Below are positions 1 through 5,809 of a stretch of 7,108 nt of DNA, one piece after another (position 1 is the first letter of the stretch; every line of letters starts with the position of its first letter). The notes under the pieces were generated by a model. That model did no database searches. It saw nothing but the letters and a program-made list of their open reading frames with translations, and had not been told where the DNA came from. The stretch is from the NCBI GenBank assembly GCA_033549305.1, contig JAWSUV010000137.1, forward strand, positions 1 to 7,108, read 5' to 3'. Both the position numbers and the translations under genes were made by a program. This DNA is from Anoxynatronum sp033549305. Its GTDB lineage: Bacteria > Bacillota > Clostridia > Peptostreptococcales > Tindalliaceae.

Positions 1-245
1 AGTTGTTCAATGAGTATCCATTGGTGTGAAAATTACTTTTGACACCTAAACCATTGTTCAATCTCTTATTTCAATTTACTTAAATTTAATTTTACTCGAC
101 TGATACGACTAAAAAATAACGCCCACCGTCCGCTCTTTCAGATGTTACTGCCCGTTTCAGACAGGAATCTGATGTGTCTTTCCCTCTATCAGGGGTATCA
201 TCATACCGCTATGAATAAAATCAAACTGATCTTGGAGGAATTTCC
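1..245. other. Intergenic region upstream of uvsE
   Basis: No gene is supported here. The first 120 bases are AT-rich and the rest is balanced. A TTGACA hexamer lies at 39-44, but the best -10-like hexamer near it (TCTTAT, 64-69) is 19 bases away and matches only 4 of 6, so a promoter is possible but not demonstrated. A 9-base direct repeat TTGTTCAAT occurs at 3-11 and 54-62, and a palindrome TTAAATTTAA at 80-89 sits between two TTTACT copies (75-80, 91-96). I found no Bacillus-type (CGAAC-N4-GTTCG) or E. coli-type (CTGT-N8-ACAG) LexA box, so SOS control of uvsE is not shown by sequence. The uvsE ribosome binding site GGAGGA is at 234-239. Confidence 0.6.
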
Positions 246-1130
246 ATGGAACTGGTCCTGGGTTATGCCTGCCTGAATACAACCATCCCGTATGCCATGA
301 AAACCCTGCGGCTGGCCACTTATGAGGCCAGGGGCAATGAATATCAGAAAGAACTGGTGCTGAACAACCTGCGGTATCTGAAGGCCTGCCTGCTGTGGAA
401 TGAGCAGCACCACATTTCTTTTTTCAGGGTTTCCAGCGATCTGGTGCCCCTGGCGACTCATCCCCGGATGACTTTTGCATGGTGGGAAGATGCCGATGTA
501 TTGGCATGCTGCCAAGAAATCAAACAGTTTGCCGCCAGACGCCGGATGCGCCTCTCCATGCATCCCGGCCAGTACACCCTGTTAAACTCGCCCCGGGAAG
601 ACGTGGTGCACCGTTCCATCGAGGACCTGGTATATCACCAGCAGATGGCCGAAAGGCTGGGAGTTACCGACCTGATCATTCATGTGGGCGGCCTCTACGG
701 CAACCGGAAGGAGGCCCTGGACCGCTGGACCCGGGTTTACCAGGGACTGCCCACTGCCATCCGCCAACGGCTGCGCCTTGAAAATGATGAAAAGCTGTTT
801 TCCATTGAGGATGTCCTTTTACTTGCCGAAACGACCGGCATCCCGGCGGTGCTCGACCTTCACCACCACCGGATCCTGCCCTCGCTGGACACCGTCGAAG
901 CGTTGCGCCGCGTCTTTCAGACATGGAAAGGGATCGATGACCCCAAGCTCCACTTGTCTTCGGGGAAAAGCTCACGCCTTGATCCCCGCCATCATGAATT
1001 CATCCATCCGGAGGATTACAATGAAACGGTGGTTTTGCTGGCTGAAGCCACCGGTTCAGCCCATCAGCGTATTTATCTCATGCTTGAAGCAAAACAAAAG
1101 GAACAGGCGGTCATCCGCCTTCAGCCGTAA
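246..1130 (+). CDS. uvsE: UV DNA damage repair endonuclease UvsE (UVDE family)
   Basis: This 294-residue cytoplasmic protein belongs to the UvsE/UvdE family. These metal-dependent TIM-barrel endonucleases nick DNA immediately 5' of UV photoproducts and some other lesions, starting a repair route independent of UvrABC. Family motifs are visible in order: LGYA near the N-terminus (Y7, lesion-probing Tyr position), MHPGQY (H106, Q109, Y110), IIHVGG (H146), RLENDE (E179), LDLHHH (D204, H207), KLHLSSG (K234, H236), H249/H250 and MLEAK (E281). These match the metal-ligand and DNA-probing positions known from the Thermus enzyme, so it looks catalytically intact. Length is normal for the family (about 300). 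The start is fixed by GGAGGA at 234-239, six bases before ATG. No terminator is evident before the convergent SDR remnant; only a weak 5-bp hairpin (1137-1152) without a T-run follows the stop. Confidence 0.95.
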   Translation: MELVLGYACLNTTIPYAMKTLRLATYEARGNEYQKELVLNNLRYLKACLLWNEQHHISFFRVSSDLVPLATHPRMTFAWWEDADVLACCQEIKQFAARRRMRLSMHPGQYTLLNSPREDVVHRSIEDLVYHQQMAERLGVTDLIIHVGGLYGNRKEALDRWTRVYQGLPTAIRQRLRLENDEKLFSIEDVLLLAETTGIPAVLDLHHHRILPSLDTVEALRRVFQTWKGIDDPKLHLSSGKSSRLDPRHHEFIHPEDYNETVVLLAEATGSAHQRIYLMLEAKQKEQAVIRLQP

Positions 1131-1187
1131 AACGCTGGGCAGGTCATTGCCCTTCTGCTCCCGGACAGGAGGCTGGCAGCCAATCCT

Positions 1188-1370
1188 TTACAGAATCACG
1201 GAACGGCCGCCGTCCACGCCCATCACCTGACCGGTGATCCAGGAGGCCTCGGACGAAAGCAGAAAAACCGTCAGGGCGGCGATGTCACGCGGTGTTCCCA
1301 GACGCTGCAGGGGATGGTAACTGCTGATATTCTCCCGCGTGGCCGGATTTTCCAGGATTCCTGCCGACAA
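1188..1370 (-). pseudogene. Remnant: C-terminus of a short-chain dehydrogenase/reductase (SDR)
   Basis: About 55-60 residues on the minus strand match the end of classical SDR enzymes (FabG-like 3-oxoacyl reductase or glucose dehydrogenase group). The pattern PLQRLGTPRDIAALTVFLLSSEASWITGQ, written here only in short pieces (PLQRLGTP, VFLLSSEASWITGQ, GVDGG), is the diagnostic last helix and substrate-lid region, followed by a normal TAA stop at 1188-1190. The NAD(P)-binding TGxxxGxG motif and the Tyr-x-x-x-Lys catalytic pair, which should lie upstream (above 1370), are absent. The frame continues through non-SDR, lysine-rich codons and meets a stop near 1440. The only start nearby is a TTG at 1368-1370. 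It is therefore a 5'-truncated gene, broken close to 1370-1380, and convergent with uvsE. It could not be catalytic. A sequencing artefact is unlikely, because the missing part is not found elsewhere in the window. Confidence 0.8.
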
Positions 1371-1431
1371 CGGACTTTCGTGCAGTAGATCTTTTTTTGC
1401 GTTTTTGCACGTGATTCTTTTAGTTCTGATC

Positions 1432-1479
1432 TTAACACAAAATTAACGCGATCGCGGTAAATATAACACCGTATTAACA
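1432..1479 (+). promoter_or_regulatory. Candidate promoter/operator of the potassium operon with paired 11-base direct repeats
   Basis: Four copies of a TTAACA-like hexamer lie here: TTAACA 1432-1437, TTAACG 1443-1448, ATAACA 1463-1468 and TTAACA 1474-1479. Within each pair the copies are exactly 11 bases apart (one helical turn), and the pairs are separated by a CGCGATCGCG palindrome (1447-1456). Tandem hexamers with 11-base periodicity are the classic binding layout of OmpR/PhoB/PhoP-type regulators, and such a regulator is encoded at 5810-6502. TATAAC at 1462-1467 matches 5 of 6 of a -10 element. No good -35 is present at the right distance; the first repeat pair occupies that place, as at activator-dependent promoters. 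The second pair overlaps the -10. T-tracts at 1392-1398, 1402-1406 and 1418-1421 lie upstream. The site is seen directly; its use by the local regulator is inferred. Confidence 0.5.
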
Positions 1480-1480
1480 T

Positions 1481-1551
1481 TCAGGTGTTTATCATGAACC
1501 ATAGGGATTTGCCCAAATCACCTGAGACCTGTATCACGGGGAGCGATTAAT
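1481..1551 (+). promoter_or_regulatory. Leader with a possible 18-codon upstream ORF and competing hairpins
   Basis: ATG at 1494 opens an 18-codon ORF (MNHRDLPKSPETCITGSD) ending with TAA at 1548-1550, one base before the trkA ATG. AGGTG at 1483-1487, six bases upstream, could serve as its ribosome binding site. The same site (TCAGGTG, 1481-1487) is perfectly complementary to CACCTGA at 1519-1525. A second, incompatible hairpin can form from AGGGATTT (1503-1510) with AAATC-A-CCT (1515-1523, one bulged A, loop GCCC). This could be a translational control leader, but the stems are short and the ORF could be chance. It does not resemble the c-di-AMP (ydaO) riboswitch often found before ktr genes. 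Confidence 0.3.
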
Positions 1552-2247
1552 ATGTGAATACTGATTGTAGGGGCAGGAAAGCTGGGAACCCAGCTTGCAA
1601 AGGCGCTGTGTGTCAGGGACAATGATGTGTCGGTGATGGACCAGAACCAGCAGGCGCTTAATAAAATGACCACTTGCCTGGACGTGGCGGCCCTGCCGCT
1701 GAATGCTGTGGAAATGAGCAGTCTGAAACAGGCTGGTGTTGACAAACTGGATCTGGCCATAGCAGTGACGAACGATGATGAAACCAATATTCTCATCCTT
1801 TCCCTGCTGGCGAAGCAGTTTGGCACCGCTTCTGTGGTCACCAAGGTCAGCCGATCCAATTATATCCCCATTATCGAAAAACTGGGGGTGGACGCGGCCA
1901 TCAACCCGATTACCCTAACCGCCGGCAATATTCTGCGTTTTATCCTTAAGGGAAAAGTGGAAGCTCTTACGCTTCTTTTTGGCGGAATGGCTGAAGCACT
2001 GGAAATAACCATTCAGCAGGATGCCTACATCACTCAAGGCAGTCTGCAGGAACTGAATCTGCCCAAAGGAACGATCATCGCGGCAGTGCTCAAGGAAAAT
2101 GAAGTGGTCATCCCCATCGGTTCCAGCCATATTCAGCCGGGAGACAGAATTGTGGTCTTTCTCCGCACCAGTGACATGGATCAGCTGGAGCATTGTTTTT
2201 ATCCGCATAAACGCGGAATGCGCAGCGAATTATGGAACTATTGCTAA
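1552..2247 (+). CDS. trkA: TrkA-family RCK protein (K+ uptake regulator), with in-frame TGA at codon 2
   Basis: This is a single RCK_N plus RCK_C protein (231 codons), the normal size for a one-unit TrkA. It binds nucleotide (NAD/ATP class) and gates the K+ channel subunit encoded next. Counting from ATG 1552: strand I-L-I-V, GAGKLG at codons 7-12 (dinucleotide-binding loop), D30 at the end of strand 2, AVTNDDETN near 79-87, and an RCK_C domain from about residue 140 (LPKGTIIAAVL, IQPGDRIVVF). The start at 1552 is supported by GGGGAG at 1538-1543, eight bases away, and by the Rossmann strand beginning at once. But codon 2 (1555-1557) is TGA, where relatives typically carry a basic residue; AGA or CGA would be one substitution away. 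The next standard start in frame is GTG 1627 (codon 26), preceded by AGGGA at 1615-1619. Starting there would give a 206-residue protein without the GxGxxG motif. So the gene is either newly inactivated, misread in one base, or expressed unusually. The rest of the frame is undamaged. Confidence 0.8.
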
Positions 2248-2289
2248 GCTTTTGGAACACATCATCAGTCCAAAAAGGATGTTACTTAT

Positions 2290-3645
2290 ATGAAACGCAG
2301 ACCCATCGCCAAGATTCTTTTCGCGAATCCTGCCCGGGTGCTGGTGCTGGGATTCGTTGCTGTGATTACGCTGGGAATGCTGCTGCTGTTAATGCCGGCG
2401 GCTTCGCGGAACAACCAGTCCGTCGGTCTTGTCAATGCACTGTTCACAGCCACTTCTGCGGTCTGTGTCACAGGACTGGTGGTTGTGGATACCGGAACTC
2501 ACTGGACCCTCTTTGGGAAAACGGTCATTGCCATTCTGATACAGGTTGGCGGGATCGGGTTTATGAGCATGGCTACTCTTTTTGCGGTCATCCTTGGAAA
2601 ACAAATTACCCTCAGAGAGAGACTCATCATTCAACAGGCGGTCGGACAGGACACCCTCTCCGGAGTGGTCAGGTTTGCACTCTATATGCTGACGTTGACC
2701 CTTGTCGTGCAATCTCTGGGAGTCATGTTCCTTTCATTCCGTTTTATCCCTGAATATGGCTTGATGACCGGCCTGGGTTACGCCGTCTTCCATTCCATCT
2801 CGGCTTTCTGCAACGCCGGGTTTGATCTCATCGGCAACGGGCGCAGCCTCACCCCTTATGTCAATGATCCGCTGGTCAGCCTGACCATTGGTTCTCTCAT
2901 CATCCTGGGCGGGCTGGGTTTCACCGTTATTCTTGACGCGCTGAGTCATTATAAAACTTTCCGCTTCACGCTTCACACCCGGCTGGTGCTGTTAATCACC
3001 GGGTTCCTGCTTGCCGTCGGCACCGCTGTTTTTTTGGTGCTGGAATGGAACAATCCGGCAACCCTGGGGGATCTTCCTTTATTCAGCAAATTGCTGGCAG
3101 GATTTTTCCAGTCCCTCACCACCCGCACTGCTGGTTTCAACACCATTGATACCGCCGGCCTCACCTCGGCTTCACAGGTATGGGCCGTGGTGCTCATGTT
3201 CATCGGTGGCTCCCCTGCTTCCACCGCGGGGGGCATAAAAACCATCACCTTCGGCGTTATGATCATTATGACTGTTTCCGTGATCCAAGGGAAAGAAGAG
3301 GTGGAAATTTTCAAACGAAAAATTCCTTACGAAATTGTGAACCGGGCCATTACCATCTTTGTGATCGGCATTATCCTGTTGGTAACCGCTACGATGCTTC
3401 TTTTGATCCTGGAAAACCAGTTTCCATTTATCGCCATTTTATTTGAAGTCACCTCAGCCTTTGGGACTGTAGGCCTGTCAACCGGCATCACATCTCTGCT
3501 CAGCACTCCCGGGAAACTGCTGTTGATTGTGACCATGTTTACAGGGCGCGTCGGGACTTTAACCATCGCCTTCGCACTGGCAAAACGTCAGAACAGGCAC
3601 CTGAATCTCATTCACTATCCACGGGAACGCATTATCGTGGGATAA
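2290..3645 (+). CDS. ktrB: Potassium uptake protein, TrkH/KtrB family membrane subunit
   Basis: This 451-residue integral membrane protein is the ion-conducting subunit of a Trk/Ktr K+ uptake system. It has the four membrane-pore-membrane repeats of the superfamily, with one selectivity-filter glycine each: CVTGL (59-63), FCNAGF (173-178), RTAGFN (279-284) and FGTVGLS (391-397). The intramembrane gate loop is clear at GGSPASTAGG (306-315), and the conserved pore arginine in the last repeat is R420 (TGRVGT). The length and single N-terminal helix before the first pore repeat fit KtrB better than the longer E. coli TrkH, though the families grade into each other. Start: ATG with AAGGA at 2275-2279, about ten bases upstream; MKRRPIAKILFANPARVL is a typical cytoplasmic beginning. 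It lies 42 bases after trkA and 14 before ktrA, so the three are probably one transcript. All key filter and gate residues are present. Confidence 0.95.
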   Translation: MKRRPIAKILFANPARVLVLGFVAVITLGMLLLLMPAASRNNQSVGLVNALFTATSAVCVTGLVVVDTGTHWTLFGKTVIAILIQVGGIGFMSMATLFAVILGKQITLRERLIIQQAVGQDTLSGVVRFALYMLTLTLVVQSLGVMFLSFRFIPEYGLMTGLGYAVFHSISAFCNAGFDLIGNGRSLTPYVNDPLVSLTIGSLIILGGLGFTVILDALSHYKTFRFTLHTRLVLLITGFLLAVGTAVFLVLEWNNPATLGDLPLFSKLLAGFFQSLTTRTAGFNTIDTAGLTSASQVWAVVLMFIGGSPASTAGGIKTITFGVMIIMTVSVIQGKEEVEIFKRKIPYEIVNRAITIFVIGIILLVTATMLLLILENQFPFIAILFEVTSAFGTVGLSTGITSLLSTPGKLLLIVTMFTGRVGTLTIAFALAKRQNRHLNLIHYPRERIIVG

Positions 3646-3659
3646 GGGGAGGAAAAAAC

Positions 3660-4310
3660 ATGAAACAATTTGCCGTCATCGGCTGTGGGCGTTTTGGTTC
3701 TGCCGTGGCCAAGACACTGTACAAGAATGGATATGATGTGCTGGCCATCGATGAAAATCCCGACATTATCCAATACATCTCCGAGCATGTGACCCATTCT
3801 GCCAGCCTTGATGTGAAAGATGAAAATGCACTGAAGGCAGTGGGTATGCGAAACATTGACGTGGCCATTATCGCCATCGGATCGGAAATCAAGGCCTCCA
3901 TCATGGCCACACTGGTGGTGAAGGAACTGGGGGTCAAATATGTGGTGGCAAAAGCGCAGGATGAGCTTCATGCAAAAGTGCTGTATAAGATTGGTGCCGA
4001 CCGGGTGATTTTCCCTGAACGGGATATGGGTGTGCGGCTGGCATACAACCTGACCTCCACCAACATCCTTGACTATATTGAGCTGGCCCCGGATTACAGT
4101 ATTATGGAAATTGTGGCACCAGACCGGTGGGTCAATAAAACCCTGGAGGAGACGGATGTGAGGGCGAAATACGGCATCAGTGTGCTGGCGATTAAACACG
4201 GTGAAGCCATAAATGTATCCCCCAAGGCACAGGAAATCGTTCAGATGGGCGATGTGCTGGTGGTGGTGGGAGCCAATGAAGACCTGCAGCGCGTCCAGGA
4301 AAAAGTGTAA
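3660..4310 (+). CDS. ktrA: KtrA-family RCK regulator of K+ uptake
   Basis: This 216-residue cytoplasmic protein forms the nucleotide-sensing ring on KtrB-type transporters; family members bind ATP/ADP or NAD(H) in RCK_N and, in several Bacillota, c-di-AMP in RCK_C. RCK_N spans about 1-130, with GCGRFG at 8-13, the ribose-binding acid at D31/E32, and IAIGSEIKAS (71-80). FPERDMG (118-124) is a KtrA-type segment. RCK_C covers about 135-216, ending in MGDVLVVVGA (196-205). The start is firm: GGGGAGG at 3646-3652, seven bases before ATG, directly after the ktrB stop. It differs clearly from the TrkA-like protein at 1552-2247, which resembles one half of the long TrkA type, so this is not a recent duplication. 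As the intact RCK protein, it could serve the transporter alone if the upstream trkA is dead. Confidence 0.93.
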   Translation: MKQFAVIGCGRFGSAVAKTLYKNGYDVLAIDENPDIIQYISEHVTHSASLDVKDENALKAVGMRNIDVAIIAIGSEIKASIMATLVVKELGVKYVVAKAQDELHAKVLYKIGADRVIFPERDMGVRLAYNLTSTNILDYIELAPDYSIMEIVAPDRWVNKTLEETDVRAKYGISVLAIKHGEAINVSPKAQEIVQMGDVLVVVGANEDLQRVQEKV

Positions 4311-4330
4311 CGTTTACTAATGAGAAACTT

Positions 4331-4383
4331 TCTTCCCTGATGTACAAAAAATCGAAAAGAAGATATACTTTCATCAGGGGGGG
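4331..4383 (+). promoter_or_regulatory. Internal promoter of the two-component genes, bracketed by an inverted repeat covering the kinase ribosome binding site
   Basis: TGTACA (4341-4346) and TATACT (4364-4369) form a sigma-A-type promoter: 4 of 6 and 5 of 6 matches with an ideal 17-base spacer. Initiation would fall near 4375-4378, at the start of a run of seven G (4377-4383). An 8-base perfect inverted repeat CCCTGATG (4335-4342) / CATCAGGG (4372-4379) encloses the promoter with a 29-base loop. With G-U pairs and one more G-C pair, the stem can extend to 4331-4334 / 4380-4383, covering the G-rich ribosome binding site AGGGGGG (4376-4382) of the kinase gene. Only mRNA reading through from ktrA contains the left arm. 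The sequence elements are seen directly; their regulatory use is inferred. Confidence 0.5.
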
Positions 4384-4390
4384 CGAGAAG

Positions 4391-5806
4391 ATGGATACTG
4401 CGAAGACAACCCGGTTTTTCAGACATGGAATTAAAACCATCCTGATCTTTGCCTTGACAACTGGCTGTTCCCTGGTTGTCAGCCTCCTGGGGGTCGGCAA
4501 GGAGAGTATTATCATGGTGTTTCTGCTGGGCGTCCTGTTTACGACAGTCCTGACCAGCAGTTATCACTACGGAATCATCACATCCTTTGCCAGTCTGATG
4601 ATTTTCAATTTCCTGTTTACTGAACCGCGTTTCACTTTTGTCATCTACAACCGCAATGATATTATTCTGTTGCTGTTTTTTCTTATCACCGCAGTTGTTT
4701 CAGGTGTTGTTACCTCACGGCTGCAGCAGCAGATGGAACTCGCGGCAAAAAACGAACGCACCGCCCGGACACTCTATCAGATTGCTTCCGGCTTCCTGTC
4801 CGTCAGCGGCAGGCAGAATATCATACAGCAAGGCATATCCTACATTGATGAATATGCTGACAGTAAGTGCACTGTCAAACTGGACAATCACGAAACAGTC
4901 TTCACCGGACCCACTCCGGCGCCTGACAACTCCGTTAAGCGTGACTACAGCATCCAAAGTGCCGCCGGGCAACTTGGCGTGATGCATGTCTTTGCTGAAG
5001 ATCCTGGCGTGGATGACCAGACCGAACTGATCATACAGGCTGTAGTAACTCAGCTGGGCATCGCCCTTGACAGAGAAAAGCTATACAGCGAACAGGAAAA
5101 AATCCTTTTGACAATGGAAAGCGAACGACTGCGGGCCACTTTGCTCCGCTCCGTAGCCCATGACCTGCGCAGCCCCCTGACCGCGCTCCTGGGCGCCGGG
5201 AATCTTTTGGCTGACAATTATCATCATCTGTCCGAGGATGAACGAATCAAGCTGGCGACCGATATCAGCGAGGAAATCATCTGGTTAACCAATCTGGTCG
5301 AGAACATCCTGGATATGACCCGCATCAATGAGGCGCAGCTGGTCATCAAAAAAGAAAATGAAGTGGTGGACGATGTGGTGAGCGAAGCCGTTTCTCACGT
5401 CGACCGGCTTCTCCGCGAACGAAATTTCTCTGTTGAACTGCCGGAGGAAGTGGTGATGGTGCCCATGGACGGCCGCCTGATCGTTCGGGTACTCATCAAT
5501 CTGCTGGAAAATGCGGTGTATCACACGCAGCCAGATGCGAAGATTAAACTGACTGCCGCAATTCGCGGTGACGCGCTTGAAGTCACTGTATCCGATACCG
5601 GGGATGGTATCGATGACAGCATCCAGAAAGGCCTTTTTGACCGGTTTGTCACTCTTGACAAAGTCGTGTCCGACAGTAAGCGGGGCATCGGTCTGGGCCT
5701 TGCCAACTGTAAAGCCTTGATTGAAGCCCATGGCGGCTCAATCCGCGCAGAGGCAAACACCCCTCAGGGGGCAAAATTCGTTTTTACACTTCCGATGGGA
5801 GAATAA
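4391..5806 (+). CDS. KdpD-like sensor histidine kinase (DUF4118 membrane domain, GAF-like linker, HisKA-HATPase)
   Basis: This 471-residue membrane sensor kinase should phosphorylate the adjacent response regulator. It opens with four hydrophobic segments (about 15-33, 39-55, 62-76, 90-108) of the KdpD membrane domain, with the hallmark FNFLFTEPRFTF (72-83). A GAF-like region (about 120-235) follows. Next come the H-box with H257 in SVAHDLRSPLTAL, the N-box (N374 in NLLENAVYH), G1 DTGDGI (402-407), F-box LFDRFV (415-420) and G2 RGIGLGL (431-437). All catalytic motifs are intact. Full KdpD proteins (about 900 residues) carry an N-terminal Walker-type KdpD domain and a Usp domain; both are absent, so stimulus input must come from membrane or GAF parts. 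I chose ATG 4391 over ATG 4340 because AGGGGGG at 4376-4382 is well placed for 4391, while 4340 overlaps the promoter and has no ribosome binding site. The stop is three bases before the regulator gene. Confidence 0.93.
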   Translation: MDTAKTTRFFRHGIKTILIFALTTGCSLVVSLLGVGKESIIMVFLLGVLFTTVLTSSYHYGIITSFASLMIFNFLFTEPRFTFVIYNRNDIILLLFFLITAVVSGVVTSRLQQQMELAAKNERTARTLYQIASGFLSVSGRQNIIQQGISYIDEYADSKCTVKLDNHETVFTGPTPAPDNSVKRDYSIQSAAGQLGVMHVFAEDPGVDDQTELIIQAVVTQLGIALDREKLYSEQEKILLTMESERLRATLLRSVAHDLRSPLTALLGAGNLLADNYHHLSEDERIKLATDISEEIIWLTNLVENILDMTRINEAQLVIKKENEVVDDVVSEAVSHVDRLLRERNFSVELPEEVVMVPMDGRLIVRVLINLLENAVYHTQPDAKIKLTAAIRGDALEVTVSDTGDGIDDSIQKGLFDRFVTLDKVVSDSKRGIGLGLANCKALIEAHGGSIRAEANTPQGAKFVFTLPMGE

Positions 5807-5809
5807 AGG

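Noticed and set aside
211..276. A 21-codon ORF overlapping the uvsE start (ATG 211, stop inside uvsE)
   Set aside because: Its nearest G-rich stretch (AGGGG, 191-195) is 15 bases away, too far for a ribosome binding site, and its reading is partly a shadow of uvsE.
1137..1152. Hairpin GGGCA-N6-TGCCC after uvsE as a terminator
   Set aside because: Only five base pairs and no T-run follows.
1271..1480. 69-residue minus-strand ORF opposite the operon control region
   Set aside because: It is a neighbouring frame of the SDR remnant running into AT-rich noncoding sequence, with no recognisable protein features.
1381..1551. c-di-AMP (ydaO-type) riboswitch before the K+ operon
   Set aside because: Attractive by context, but I see none of the conserved ydaO core segments and the stems present are short.
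1552..2247. Genetic code with TGA read as an amino acid, or selenocysteine insertion, to explain the TGA at codon 2
   Set aside because: No other gene in the window has an internal TGA, Trp is encoded by TGG throughout, and position 2 of TrkA has no reason to be selenocysteine.
4340..4390. Kinase start at ATG 4340 (17 extra residues)
   Set aside because: It overlaps the -35 element, lacks a ribosome binding site, and the added residues are not part of the KdpD membrane domain.
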